Shown: in pieces, positions 24,611 to 38,368 of the stretch
Numbering within the stretch: position 1 is the stretch's first letter
How the letters are laid out: every line of letters begins with the position of its first letter
Assembly: GCA_022661535.1 (NCBI GenBank)
Contig: JAKULF010000003.1
Coordinates: 1,860,001-1,924,000, forward strand
Origin: Eutypa lata
Taxonomy: Eukaryota; Ascomycota; Sordariomycetes; Xylariales; Diatrypaceae
Reading direction: 5' to 3'
DNA length: 64,000 bases
The notes under the pieces: generated by a model
What the model saw: only the letters and a program-made list of their open reading frames with translations
Told to the model about the DNA's origin: nothing
The model's database searches: none
Made by a program: the position numbers and the translations under genes

Positions 24611-26887
24611 ATGGATCCTCCACTAGAAGACAAGGTCGCGTTCTTCCAACGTCTGGATGCTATGCAAAGCGAAGATGGCGAAGATGATGCATATGACGTC
24701 GAGGAGGAAGCTCATAGAGAGAGTTGTCGAAGATTCCACACTAAGCCCTCTACTTCGACTAGATTTGAATCCCAAGCTGCCTCTATCGAAGGCACAAAGA
24801 AAACACGTGCGCCCTCTCAGGGGCCGTCTAAGTTTCAAGATACTGATGTTGATAATGATGATGATGATGTACAGATCATCAAGGTCACACCCCGCAACAC
24901 AAATATCACAAGAGAAGCAATAGCTCAAGTAGGCGATGGAGCTCACGGCATGGATGAAGATGTGGTCCCAGATTCTACACGAGCAATTGAGAAGAAGTCA
25001 CTACCTGCCTCTCTACATCAGGTACTACGGAATCGCATCACACGCCAAATAATACCCACATCAGATTCACCGTCACCATCCGTAGGAAAGCGAAAGAAGG
25101 AACCAAAGTGGAAGTTGGTTCCTGAAAAGCAGCGGATTTTCAAGGGGTTGCGATTTTACTACATTCCCAATGACGATGTCAATGGGGTGCGCAAGCACCA
25201 AATCAACAAGGCAAGGGAATATGGTGCTGAATGGGTGAGAACACTGGGAGAGGCAAGCCACGTCATCGTTGATCAGAATATCACTTATAAGGATATCGAA
25301 CCTCAGTTGATTGCACATCCGAGCTCATTGACAAAGATAATCGTTGATGCAAGTTATCCCACTGATTGTGTAGGGTATCGAACGCTTCTTGACCCTGCAC
25401 AAGAAAAGTATGTTCGGAACCTTATAATTCCAGAGGACACTACTGGAATAGAAGGTTCAAACGAAGAAGCTCCTTCCCTACAGATCTCTAAACCATCTCG
25501 GAAACAGGGGAGGTCTTCAAGAAGGGCTCAAGAATCATCCTCTAGCAATGAATCAGACGATGAACAGCCAAAGGACCCTAGTAGGGATGGCACAGAGCCA
25601 AACGCATCGCACCGGAATGTCCTAGCTACTGCGGCTAATGATGAGCTCTCGCAATATATCGGTCTTGTCCAGGAAAACTCATTCTATCAGCAAGTGCCTC
25701 TTGAAGACGAAGATGAGGCTTCAGAAACGGGAAGCTCAGAATATGAGCAAGCGAAGAAGAGATTGAAGACGGGGAAACAACAACAGAAAAGCCAGGAGGA
25801 ACTTGGCAAACAGGAAAATTTCGCCTGCATGAAAGGTGGTACTGAAGGAGGTAACCCGAACAACCCAAATGCTCGGACAATCGAAATTCTCCAGGAAATG
25901 GCAGACCAATACGAACATCGAGATCGCTGGCGCTCGCTTAGTTATCGCAAAGGAATCGCGACTCTTAGGCAACAAGATAAAAAGGTAGCGACTGCAAAGG
26001 AGGCGGTTAAGCTTCCAAATATCGGATCATCTTTGGCGGAGAAGATCGAGGAGATAGTTGCCAGTGACCGACTGAAAAAACTCGACAATATGAAACAAGA
26101 GCCTGAGAACATTATAATTAAGACATTCTTGAAAATATATGGTGTGGGTATGAACCAGGCGAGCAAATGGGCCGCTCAAGGTTACCGTACGCTCGAGGAT
26201 CTCCAACAGAAAGCACAGCTTACCCCTTCCCAAAGAGTTGGTTTAGAGCATTTCGACGACCTCAACGAGAGGATCCCTCGCTGGGAGGTCGAGGCATTAG
26301 CTGGCGTTGTCAGAAAGACAGCGGTGACTATCGACACTTCGGTCGAATTTATTATTGGAGGAAGTTACCGGCGGGGTGCCGAAAATTCTGGTGATATTGA
26401 CCTTATTATCACAAAAAAGGGAACGGAAACCTCACAAGAATTACTTCACTTCCTAAGGAAGCTTGTCGGGCTCCTTACCGACAAGGGGTTCCTTACCGCG
26501 GCGCTCGCCTCTTTCTCAAGGAACGCTAGCAAAGACCACGGCAGCAAATGGCACGGCTGCTGTGTGCTGCCCGAGACTGCCTTCCCCGAAGACAAGGGCC
26601 AGTACCGACCTACGTGGCGTCGGATTGATCTCCTGCTCGTCCCAGAGAGCGAGTTTGGCGCCGCCTTGATCTATTTCACCGGGAATGACATCTTCAACCG
26701 AAGTATCAGGCTCCTCGCTACGAAGAAGAACATGCGCCTCAACCAGCGTGGCCTCTTCAAGGACGTGCTCCGAGGCCCCGGTGGAGTGAAGTACTCCGAG
26801 GGAGACTTGCTCGAGGCGCGGGATGAGAAGAGGATCTTCGAGCTGCTTGGTGTGAAATGGCGCGAACCCCACGAACGTTGGTGCTAG
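24611..26887 (+). CDS. POL4: Family X DNA polymerase (Pol4 / Pol lambda-like)
   Basis: Single exon, 758 aa, longer than yeast Pol4 because of low-complexity linkers. It fills short gaps in non-homologous end joining and base excision repair. Domains in order: an acidic Ser-rich N-terminus; a BRCT domain (about 173-270, from RIFKGLRFYYIP to DASYPTDCVGYRTLL); a Ser/acidic linker; the 8-kDa lyase-like HhH region (about 420-490, LPNIGSSLAEKIEEI); a second HhH (KIYGVGMNQASKW); and the nucleotidyltransferase palm. The catalytic aspartates are present: the DxD in SGDIDLII (about 595) and the third in RRIDLLLV (about 671). GGSYRRG and YFTGNDIFNRSIR are also conserved. Codons become GC-rich after about base 26460. 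Lambda and mu types cannot be separated here. Confidence 0.95.
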   Translation: MDPPLEDKVAFFQRLDAMQSEDGEDDAYDVEEEAHRESCRRFHTKPSTSTRFESQAASIEGTKKTRAPSQGPSKFQDTDVDNDDDDVQIIKVTPRNTNITREAIAQVGDGAHGMDEDVVPDSTRAIEKKSLPASLHQVLRNRITRQIIPTSDSPSPSVGKRKKEPKWKLVPEKQRIFKGLRFYYIPNDDVNGVRKHQINKAREYGAEWVRTLGEASHVIVDQNITYKDIEPQLIAHPSSLTKIIVDASYPTDCVGYRTLLDPAQEKYVRNLIIPEDTTGIEGSNEEAPSLQISKPSRKQGRSSRRAQESSSSNESDDEQPKDPSRDGTEPNASHRNVLATAANDELSQYIGLVQENSFYQQVPLEDEDEASETGSSEYEQAKKRLKTGKQQQKSQEELGKQENFACMKGGTEGGNPNNPNARTIEILQEMADQYEHRDRWRSLSYRKGIATLRQQDKKVATAKEAVKLPNIGSSLAEKIEEIVASDRLKKLDNMKQEPENIIIKTFLKIYGVGMNQASKWAAQGYRTLEDLQQKAQLTPSQRVGLEHFDDLNERIPRWEVEALAGVVRKTAVTIDTSVEFIIGGSYRRGAENSGDIDLIITKKGTETSQELLHFLRKLVGLLTDKGFLTAALASFSRNASKDHGSKWHGCCVLPETAFPEDKGQYRPTWRRIDLLLVPESEFGAALIYFTGNDIFNRSIRLLATKKNMRLNQRGLFKDVLRGPGGVKYSEGDLLEARDEKRIFELLGVKWREPHERWC

Positions 26888-27798
26888 GCGGTGGACTCTA
26901 TTCAGCTCGATCTAGCTTACCTTGTGTTCCTGATCTTGCACGATCTACAGGATGCAGCTGGAGAGTTCTTGGAGCGAATCACCGAGGGGTAATTTGAAAT
27001 ACCTTTATGGTTTTATGTCTCTACGATCACCACGTGGTGCTTCTCAGGATACCTTAGTATAGGACAGGAACGAGGAAAGATCTGTATCATTGGACAATCG
27101 AGCTATACAATATCCAATCGAAACATGACGCAATTCTTTCTTCTACAGCTTCTACAGATTCGGATGTAGAGCCGGCATTAACCCGGGGTGCTGTTCGATC
27201 TGCGGGCTGGGGTAGCTTGCGTGAGTTCTCCGACCAATCCGAGCTAAGATATTACACACGTTTCTGCCTTAGCATCCATCCCGGCGAGGTTTCTCGTGGG
27301 GCCACCCACGAACGAAGTGTCTGTACGAGGTAACACTACGCCCGATAATGCGCTCTATAGCTTCCGTCTGCCCCCCGGCCCTCCTATTCTTTTTCGCGTC
27401 AGCACGTGTTCCTCGCCAACGAGCTGCGCGATGTCTTACACGCATACGCATATGGCGCAACTGCATGCGGGTAGCGAGAGAAAACAGGATAGACGGATAG
27501 ATAGATGGGTACCTGGAAGGCGCTTCGCGTCAAGTAAGAATAAGCATACATGCATGCATGCATATCTGCACATAGAGCTAGGGTAGGTACAATACATGAA
27601 TATAAAGGAGCTTGTGCCGTCCCCCGAGCTTCCGAGGCTGCAGACTACCTAATGTATGATCTTACGTGCCGAGCTGATTCGTGTGGTCAGTCACTTAAAT
27701 CACATCTTATCCCACACAACAGAGCTCTTTCTAATCCTCTATCCACTTCCCACCTACCTAATAGGTAAACTGACGGCACCACGAGGTCCCCCAGTAGA
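26888..27798. other. Spacer and phosphatase promoter
   Basis: No gene supported. Contains CATG repeats near 27549-27561 and a CCTA run just before the phosphatase start. Confidence 0.5.
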
Positions 27799-30693
27799 AT
27801 GCACACCAGGCTAGCAAAGATCCTCTGCCTAGTGGCGACGACCGCCGTCTCCGTCGTCAGCGCCAGCTTCCACGGGAACCTGAACTTCGCGAGCCCGTCG
27901 CGCCGAGATGCGCACGCGAACCTAGGCGTCGACGTCCCGCGCGTGGTGGCCAACGCCAAACGGCGGAAGCGGAGCTCCAATGGTGGCACACCACCGCGCA
28001 ACTTGACCTTCACCCACGGCGTCGCCTCGGGCGATCCGTACGCTGACAGCGTGATCTTGTGGACGCGGGCGGCGCCGTCGACGGCCTCGGATCGGAGCAA
28101 TGCCACTGTCGAGGGGACGGCGGCGCTGTATAGCCACGAGACGAATGCGTATATCAAGGCGGATCCCGACCCCGTTTGTGTTCAGTGGAGTGTTTTTGAA
28201 CCTAGTGGTGGTGGTGATACGGCGGCAAGTGGTGAGGCGTATACTACGAGTGATATTGATTTTACTGTTAAGGTTAGTTAAGTAGTTTTTAGCTGGTTGT
28301 TGAAAAACCACTGATTGGTACCTATAAATTGCGTTGTTTGTTGGTTTGTTTGGAGACGTCCAGTTTTACTGACGAGATGGGTGGCGTCTGTCTATCTAGG
28401 TCGAAGCGACGGGGCTCAAGCCGTTTACCACATATAACTACCAGTTCAAGATCTGCGGTACCAATACCACGAGCCCGCTCGGCCGCACGAAGACGGCGCC
28501 TACCGCGGACGACGATGTGTCCGATATCAAGCTGGCTGTGTTCTCTTGCAGCAATTACCGTGGGTTTCCGCATTCAGAAGACAGAGTCGAGTACTGGGGA
28601 GTTGACTGACTGAGATATAAAAAAAAACCACTACAGCGAATGGGTATTTTAATGCCTATGGGAACGCGGCGCGCAAGGACGAACATGATTATGTTGTAAG
28701 TGGCTTCTGTGGATGGGTAGCTGTGATGCTCTGTGAAACTCGGTGGTTAAACCAACACGTCAACTAACATTAATGAGTTAGGTGCACTTAGGAGACTATA
28801 TCTACGAGTACGAGGCCGGGGGCGAGCGCGCCTCCGCGCCGCCGACGGAGATCTTCAGCCTGTACGACTACAGGACCAGACATGGACAGGTAGGCATACG
28901 GAGCCAACTGATCTCCCGGAAGGTATTCGTGCTGAGTGTGCCCCATTTTCAGTACAGGTCAGATCCCGATCTGCAGCTGCTCCATCAGAATTTCCCCTGG
29001 ATTACTACCTGGGATGATCATGGTAGGTGGAATGAAAAAAAAAACGGACGCACGATCTTGAGGTCCATTGCTGATTCTTGCTGGTTAAGAGGTCTCTAAT
29101 AACGGCTACCGGGACGGAAGCTCTGGTCTCAACAACACCGAAGAGTCCTTCCGCAACGACGGGCCCGGAATCAGCGTAGACCAGCGCAAGATGAACGCCG
29201 TGAGGGCGTATTTCGAGTGGATCCCCATCCGCCAGGTCGACCTCGACGACAACCTCCGCGTCTGGAGGTCGTTTCAGCTGGGCAGTCTGATGGACTTGAT
29301 TATCCTCGACACCCGCAACTACGACCGTAGCATCACGAGTCTGGGTAAGTTGGTCGGTCGTTGTTTCCACTTTTCTTTCGAAAAAGGGGCTAGGGTATAT
29401 GGAAGGAAGTATATATATATATATATATATATATATACGTGAGGTATGTATCTAGTAGTAGTTTTAGCTGATGATTTGATTTTTAATTTAAGGCTGGAAT
29501 GACGACTACATCGACCTGATTCGAGACGACGCCGGCCGCACGCTCATGGGATCGCACCAGGAGAACTGGTTCTATAACCAGCTGACCAAGTCCTCCGCGC
29601 GGGGCGCAACCTGGCGCGTCATCGGCAACCAGATCATCTTCTCGAGCATCACAGAGTCCTACGGGCTAAGCGGCGATAACTGGAACGTGAGTTTGCTACC
29701 TACAGTTTATCCCCCCTAACGCTGTGAGAGAGAGAGAGAACCTCTTCGAAGTTTTCAATATCGATTGATGCCTGACTATTTATTCATTTACTTTATCCAA
29801 CGCGCAGGGCTACATCGCGAACCGCAACAGGACCCTGAAGCACATATACGACAACGAGATCAGCAACACGATCTTCCTCGCGGGCGACAGCCACCAGAAC
29901 TGGGTTCGTATTTTCCCCATCTCTTTCAAATAGTCACGGACAGGCGTGTATTAAAAAGGGAGAGAAAGAAAAGAAGAAGAAAAAATGGAGAAGAGAAGAG
30001 CAGCTTTGAGCTAACACAGAAGTGGTATCGGGGCAGGTCTCGGACCTAGTCTGGCTCGGCGAGAAGCCGTACGACCCGACGACGGGCGAGGGCGCCGTCG
30101 GCGTGGAGCTGGCGGGGACGGCGGTCAGCTCGAGCGGCGTGACGGGGACGATCGCGTACGCCCATCAGCAGGTGAGTTTTAACGGCCCTTTATTTCCTCT
30201 TGTAGCCTCCTATCAAGAGCCATTTATCTCCGATTATACCGTTTAATAGATAGGGGTGAGACTCTACAGGCGGCTCTTGGAACTTAAGGAGATCCTCTAG
30301 AGACATACTAAAAGATAGATGACTTGCTGACTCTCTCGAACCGTGCCATAGGCCCAGGACCGCGTCGGGAATGCCACGGAGCTCCTATGGAACGACGGCT
30401 ACTACAGAGGCTACTTCCTGCTAGAGGCGGGGGCCGACCGCCTGGACGCCCGCTTCTACGGGTCGCCCAGCGTCGCGTCGCGCCACGCCTGGGAGCTGCC
30501 GCTCGCCAACTTCACCGTGCTCGCGGGCGCGAACAAGATCCGGCGCCCGATCGCGGGCGGCACCGCCGGGGCGGGCTACTTGAAGGATGGCGAGACGAAG
30601 GCGAATAACGTCTCGCTGAATACGGATACGGGCGCCTGGGATGTCGTTGGGTTCGAGGTCATGTATCTTAATACCTCGGTAGCGGCTCATTGA
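27799..30693 (+). CDS. phoD: Secreted PhoD-type alkaline phosphatase
   Basis: Ten exons, 630 aa: 27799-28272, 28400-28559, 28637-28695, 28782-28889, 28953-29022, 29090-29344, 29493-29686, 29808-29903, 30037-30171 and 30352-30693. The joins keep frame throughout. The signal peptide is MHTRLAKILCLVATTAVSVVSA. An N-terminal Fn3-like PhoD domain (FTHGVASGDPYADSVILWTR) precedes the metallophosphatase core with FSCSNYPNGYFNAYGN, the metal-binding HLGDYIYEYE, TTWDDHEVSNNGYRDG, LDTRNYDR and LAGDSHQNWVSDL. PhoD enzymes hydrolyse phosphomono- and diesters with Ca/Fe; secreted fungal forms help scavenge phosphate. Exon 8 uses a less usual GTTCGT donor, and intron 6 holds an AT microsatellite. Terminal Ala-rich sequence shows no GPI signal. 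Ten exons is many for a fungal gene. Confidence 0.93.
29410..29437. repeat. (AT)14 microsatellite in phosphatase intron
   Basis: Uninterrupted alternating AT within intron 6 of the PhoD-type gene. Confidence 0.95.
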
Positions 30694-31538
30694 GGAATTG
30701 GGACTTGGTAGGATAGGTAGATAGAGGACCAACTAACTAACTAACTAACTACCTTGGGGGTATTTATACATATATACTACGCGGAATAGTAAGGATGCTC
30801 ATGGCCTGATCTCACTTCATGATATATATTTAGAGACGGGAACTGCAATGTTGCTATAGTTAAAATGGGTTATTCAATAGATCCTCCCTCATAGGCACTA
30901 AGCAAAAGCGCACTTTGATACTTGGGCGCTCTAGTAAAGCTAGGAAGCAAACAGAAAATAAGCAGGAAATAAGACATTGCTATTAGCGATTGCCTAATGA
31001 AGGTAGGTAGGCAAATTAATGCCGATTCGAATAATCCTGCTTATTCGAGAGTAATTAATGATTATTCAAATTATACAATATATTAATACCTAAAGCTTAA
31101 CTTACGTATATATCTCTAGTATAATATATTACTAGAGGTCGTATCAGTATGCAGATCATGTAGTCGTCACTGGGCTGACTGGTCGTCAGGAGGGAAGACA
31201 AATAGGAAAGCCTGGAAATGGCAAACCTGAAAGTTTAAAGTTTCAACCACCATATGTAGGCAGCCAATCAGATTTCCGTAGAATTACGTGGGGTTCCTTA
31301 GTTAATCGATACGTACCCGACGTTTGGCCCCACCATGGCCCTTGAAAAATTGCTATGTAAAAAACGTCAATTAACCTGGAAGGAGCGTTCACATCACATG
31401 TATTCGAGCCTGAAGCATTCACTCACTCTTTTCTTCTTCTTCCTCCTCCCCTTCCCTTTCCCCTTCCCCTTCCCATTTACCCCATCCACCAACAAGCCAT
31501 CCCTCTTCTTTGCCCGTTCGCCGGATCTTAAAAAAATC
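30694..31538. other. AT-rich spacer and arginine methyltransferase promoter
   Basis: No gene seen. A CTAA run sits at 30732-30749, the stretch 30830-31140 is AT-rich, and the last 110 bases are a pyrimidine-rich leader of the methyltransferase gene. Confidence 0.5.
31424..31475 (+). promoter_or_regulatory. Polypyrimidine tract before methyltransferase start
   Basis: About 50 bases of almost pure C/T with repeated CCCTTTCC-type units end about 65 bases before the ATG. Such tracts mark transcription start regions in filamentous fungi and can form triplex DNA; function here is inferred. Confidence 0.5.
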
Positions 31539-32993
<1,455 letters not shown>

Positions 32994-34380
32994 AGAGCGC
33001 ACTCGTTTCGAGATATGCATGCATCGATCGCCGCTATGTCGTCAATGGGAATCAGCCGGCCACCAACTGCACACGGTCGCTGCAGCGAGACGAGTCAATA
33101 GATGGAATGAAGGGACAAATGGGTGAAGGGTCACCAGTGGTTGCATAAAGAGCGTAGTGGCTCAGTGGCGCGATGGCGTTAGGGAAATCTACCTGAGCCT
33201 TCAGCTCGTTCAAGACGGCGGTAGAAAAGGGTATCAGTGCATACGTTAGGAAGAGGGGGTTTGCGTATTCTGGGACACGGCTGGTTTGATGATTGATGAA
33301 GATCACGACGAACTTAATTCGTATACGTCCCTCGAAGATACCACATGAGATTATTTCTATATCTCCCATCTAGAGGTCGATGGACCAGTCAGCACCACTA
33401 AAAGCTTTTATCATTTCAGTGAGCTGAAGAAACTTAATAGAGATTTGCATCCCAAGCATATTATCCCAGTCCTTAGTCCTTGCTGTGATTGCCTGCTACT
33501 ACATACATAGGGATTAAGTATTATGTACCAGTAATACTTCTAGTATGACTTAGCTTTGTCACCTATTAAAGGCATAGACTTTAAATTGGCTTGATCTATT
33601 GACCATCCACCTCTAGCCCCCGGTCAGCACTCTGTCTACATACGAGGATCGGAGGATGTAGGAAGGTGGCTTCCCATCAAACCTCAGACGAAATGAAATG
33701 GCGTGTTGAAGTTCGCCAACAACATCGCAGTAGCACGGTAATCGACCTGAGGCTAGAAAAATATACGACACTCCCGTTACCTTGTAAGTACATAAGCACA
33801 GCACTGACATCTTTTCAAGACCTCACGTCACATAGTCGCGCTATACACACACACACACAGACTACCTCCTACTAGTCAAACTCATCTTCACCAGGCTCAC
33901 TCACAACTACGTGCCAGAACCTAACTAACTTGTGTATAATTGGAACACAGTTTAGAGAAGCCATCGACCATCTTACAAGAAACTTGCTTCTTCATTTTCT
34001 TATCTTCTGATGGGGGAAAATTTTTCTTTTTTTAAAAAAATAGAAAACTAGCTCGGCCTCCTCCCTCCTTACCATCCCACCCAACCTCCATTTTCCGGGT
34101 CCCCGCCAAGCAAGAAAAAAAACCCCAAGCAGATCTATGGCTAGACAATCCCAATGGAACGAAACGGAGCACAGTCCACTGTTTTTTTTTTATCCTTCTG
34201 TCTTTTTTTTTTGGTATGTGTTTCTGTTCTTTCATAAAAGGGAGAAAAAAACCTCGACTCCGATAGGGTTTCTGTTTTTTGTGGTTATTTTGCTTTGTTC
34301 TCTATGAATTTCTCGTCACTTCGTAATAATCGGGCATCTCTCTCTCTCAATTTTTGGTTTGTGCTTCTTTTGTCCTCTCT
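32994..34380. other. Spacer between convergent genes
   Basis: Lies between the ends of the methyltransferase and phosphoacetylglucosamine mutase genes. No gene supported; contains AC repeats at 33847-33859 and T-rich runs at 34018-34230. Confidence 0.5.
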
Positions 34381-36150
34381 TCAAGCACCTCCGTACTTCT
34401 TGACGATGACGGCCACTTTGTTAGCTAGCTCGTCTGCTTCTGACCGGGTTGCGGCTTCGGCGTATACCTGGTAGGTGATTGACTGGTCAGTGATGAAACA
34501 AGTCACGAGGAAAACATATCATATCCCATATATAACCTCTGCGAGAAAGAGAGCGAGAAGGATAGAAAGAAGGGAAGGAAAGAATACGACAGAAGGCAAA
34601 CTTACACGACAAGCGTTCTCAGTGCCGCTAGCGCGAGCAAAGGACCGCGCGTTGGTGTACTTCTTGACATACTGGTCGATCTCGTCCTGGCAGCCGGCGG
34701 GGTGACTGAGCTTGCGCTCGGCATCGGTGGTCTGGAAGAGGTCCTTATCGCCGACCTCGACGCGGACGAGCCGGTTCGGCAGGTCCTGGTACGTCATAGC
34801 CCAGTCACGGAGGGACCAACCCTTGTGGGCGAGGATGACCTCGACCATCAGCATGTCGGAGACGGCGTCGCCGACGGTCTGGTTGATGAGGTCGGCGAGG
34901 GCGGCCAGGATCTCGAGCGCGTCCTTCTGGGCCGGGGACTGCGGCGCCTTCGTCTTGAACGTCTGGACGGCGTCCTGCGAGAACAGCACCGTCCCGTGGC
35001 CGTTCGCCTCGAAGTACACGCCGATGTCGAACGCGCACGCGGCGTGGTGCAGGTGCTTCACCCCCGTCGGCGTGCACACCACGGGCAGCTGCAGGTGCTG
35101 CTCGACGTAGCGCGTGCTGGCGCCGTTGGCGTAGGCCGTCTGCACGACGCCGATGCGCAGGGGCTGCTCGTCGAGCCCCGCGGCCCGCGCCAGGTCCGCG
35201 ATGAACGACGCGGCGAGCGTCGCGATCCGGTCCCCGTCGAACATGAAGAACCCGGACTCCGGGTCGATCCAGTAGTAGATGAGGCGGTCGGCGTCGCCGT
35301 CCAGCGAGCACCACCGGTCCCCGGGCGCCTGCTTCGGGCTCGGCGGCGCCCGCTGCCGCGTCTTGACGAAGTCCGCCCCGCAGTCCAGGTTCAGCACCTC
35401 CGGCCGGAGCACGTCGTCGTTGTGCACCTTGACGTCCAGCCCCGTCTTCGTCTTCGCGCCGTCGTGGTACTTGAGGAGCTCGCTGAGCTTGGGCCCGCCC
35501 ACGCCGTTGGCGCAGTCGACCGACAGGGCGCCCGACACCCGCCGGCCCCGGAGGGCGCGCCCGAACGCCTCCGTGAGCTTCTTGTAGTACCCGGCCTCGC
35601 TGACCTCGCCGTAGGACTTGGGCGTCCCTTCGGTGTTGACGGCCCGCGTCAGGTAGTGCAGCTGCGGCGTGGTCAGGATCTTGTAGTCGACGTAGGCGGT
35701 GTTGGTGGCGGCGAGGGCGTCGGCGAGGGCCGCGACGAGCTTGATGCCCGAGGGCCGCGTGTCCCGGCCGGCGATGACCTTGCCCGGGGAGGCGAGGTCG
35801 ATCTTCTGGGCGTCGGCGAGGTGGAGCAGGCCGTCGGCGAGCTCCTCGTGCGTCGCGGCGTTGACCAGCTTCGTGGCGAACACCTCCCAGTCCTGCTCCA
35901 GCATGTCGCCCAGCGGGTCCACGATCTTGACGCCGTTGTCCGCCGCGGGGTTGTGGCTCGCCGTGATCATGACGCCGATGGCCTGCCCGCTGAGCTTGCG
36001 GCTCCGCAGCGCCGCCAGCAATCCCACCCGGAACGTCACCCCGTCGAGCAGGTCCGCGCTCATCCGGAACCCCGCCGTGCCGTACTTGTACAGCCTCCCC
36101 GGGACGATGTCGTGCTTCTTCGAAGCCGCGATTATGGCGTCTCGATCCAT
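34381..36150 (-). CDS. PCM1: Phosphoacetylglucosamine mutase
   Basis: Two exons, 36150-34606 and 34467-34381, split by a 138-base intron; 543 aa, normal for the eukaryotic AGM1/Pcm1 enzyme. It converts GlcNAc-6-phosphate to GlcNAc-1-phosphate in the UDP-GlcNAc pathway that feeds chitin, N-glycans and GPI anchors. The phosphoserine loop TASHNP is at residues 63-68 (Ser65), the Mg-binding loop DGDADR at about 283-288, the sugar-binding FEANGHGT in the third domain, and the phosphate-binding RASGTEN near the end. The second exon supplies the last 28 residues ending KKYGGA. The coding sequence is very GC-rich with nearly all third positions G or C, so the opposite strand is also open over long stretches. 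An intact essential enzyme is likely. Confidence 0.96.
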
Positions 36151-36177
36151 GGTGTTGCGGCGGTTCGGTGGACTTTC

Positions 36178-36199
36178 TTGGTTGGTTGGTTGGTTGGTT
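36178..36199. repeat. (TTGG)5 run in mutase leader
   Basis: Five TTGG units (CCAA on the transcribed strand) starting 28 bases upstream of the mutase ATG, in the probable 5' UTR. Confidence 0.9.
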
Positions 36200-38013
36200 C
36201 GAAAGTTTTTCTTTAATAAAGAAAAAAGGTTGGGGGTGAGGTTCCCGCTTATCGACGGCTGTAGGCTGAGGAGGGGGGAAAATATGGTTTATACCGGTGA
36301 TAGTTGTTGAACGGCTTAAAATTGAGAAAGTCCTTATAGTTATTTTTAAAGTTGAAAACAAAAAATGAGACTAGAGACGTATGATTTAATAATAAAAAAA
36401 CCAAGAAAACACGAAGTGGCCAAGTCCAGCTGACAATCCCTAGGTAAAAATCCTAGAGGGCTCCTAAGGGCAGTGTTGCTAAGGGAAGTTTGAAAATGGG
36501 CGGGCTTGTTCACACTACCTAAGGTAAGTTGAACTGTTGGAGGGGCAGAGGGGGGGAGCTGTCAATTCCGAAACGGGCGGAATGCATATTGCATAATCAG
36601 CTTAAATCATTACACATACTCGCATTGACACATATCATCTGACAGCATTGTTCCTAGATTAACGATATTAGATTCTATTGATAGGCTACTATGCGAAATT
36701 CTAGGGTTCTAGCAGTCTATAGTCCAAATTCATTATCGTGTTACTTCGTAAGATCTTCTTCGGAATGCCCCTCTTCAGCCCCGCCATTTAGTTAGCGTCA
36801 CACAGCAGCTGGCGAAAAGCCAATGCGGGTGTGAGTGGGGTCCGTCGTTGATCTACACAAGTTAACGTTAGTACCTAGTTAGGATTTGTTCAACACGGGA
36901 TAACAATCAGCTCATGCACCTGTGTCTGACCTTGGGATAGGTGAAGTTAAAGAAAGTTGAACGGTTCTCGCGGTCCTCGCTTCTAGAAAAGTCAGCAGAA
37001 ATACCATGGAGATGCATGTCTAAGACAAGCATAGGCTGGCTGGGTTGCCTCCAAGGCGAGTAAGCGCATGAGAAAGGAAGCCATCCTGGCTAGAAACACC
37101 CAACGTGGTCCTTAGACAATCCTGATAGGCGCACTCGTCGATGCTACCAACGGAGAGCAAAGTAGAATACACATATTCTTCTATTTGAAAAGTATATTCT
37201 ATAGTGCTTAAACGTTTCTCTATGGTCTGTCTATACTCATTATCCAACTTACAAGTTCTTCTTATGACACCAGGCTATACAATCCCTATTACCGCTCTTC
37301 TGATGCTTATAACCCTTTCGCAGAAGTTCGTACAGCTCATAGTGCCCTTTACCATATCCACATATATCTATTATTATCAAATCTTTGCGTCATATAGTTA
37401 GTCCACTCTCACGGCTGCAATCTAATATTAATTTTTCCATATGTACAATATGGCATAAGGCTATCACGGGGGTTGCAAAGCCGCTCGCAGTCTTTGCCAC
37501 ACGAGGAATCTCCCAGGGCGTGTGGGTCGCTCAGGAGACAACGCAACATCGCCACACATCGGTTCGAAAAGCTTTCTACATATTATTACATACACACTCT
37601 CCTAAGGGGAGATGAGAGTGGGCCGAGAAAACTCCCAAGCCTTATCCTAAGTTAGAACCGTAAAGCGCTACCTATTGTATCGTGATACCTGTGGCCTACT
37701 GCTCTGACAGTGAACCCGACATGTTTGCCTAACGTTGTTGCACTAAAGCTATTTATCAAAGTGACTGCGCATAGGTAACCAAACGTCAAGCACTTTACTG
37801 ATGTATCATCCTACCTAAACCACCCAGTATACGGGTTCCGGAGCACGATGTAAGTACGAAGCTCTGTTCTAATAGATCTCTGTAGGCTTTATGCAAATGC
37901 CCCTTCCACTGTTCTTCGTCCCTTTGAGGCTGAGATAGATTACTATGGCCATCCCACTCCACATCAGGTCCCCTGGTCCCTTAAATAGTCAGGCACCATT
38001 CGTACCACCTACG

Positions 38014-38167
38014 GGACTTTTGAGGTGGTGTAAAGAATCCCTGGAAGTGATGTTGATAATCCCTGGAGGTGATGTTGATAATCCCTGGAGGTGATGTTGA
38101 TAATCCCTGGAGGTGATGTTGACAATCCCTGAAGGTGGTGTAACGAATCCTTGAAGGTGGTCGAATT
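38014..38167. repeat. 22-bp minisatellite, array 1 (seven units)
   Basis: Seven head-to-tail units of exactly 22 bp. Units 2-5 are nearly identical (AATCCCTGGAGGTGATGTTG core) and the outer ones diverge. The 22-bp period is not a multiple of three, so it does not code. Confidence 0.95.
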
Positions 38168-38368
38168 ATCCCTATGATCATCAAGCTATCAAGTTGTCCT
38201 CAAATTAACCCATTAATTAACCAGCAATGACTTCGGATAATCCAAATCCAAACAATGTACAACATCTAGTCAGTGATAATCAGTGATTTCTCCCGGAATG
38301 ATAATACATACTTCGACTTGCGGTAGAAGAAGGGCCATGTATTTCAGCAATGGCTTGGTGACAATGTG

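Noticed and set aside
34702..36216. Long open frames on the opposite strand and other frame of the phosphoacetylglucosamine mutase gene
   Set aside because: They arise from very GC-rich third positions; their Arg/Pro/Gly-rich translations show no domain.
37981..38184. Leftward open frame across the 22-bp repeats
   Set aside because: The repeat period is not a multiple of three, so each unit reads in a different frame; it is non-coding repeat.
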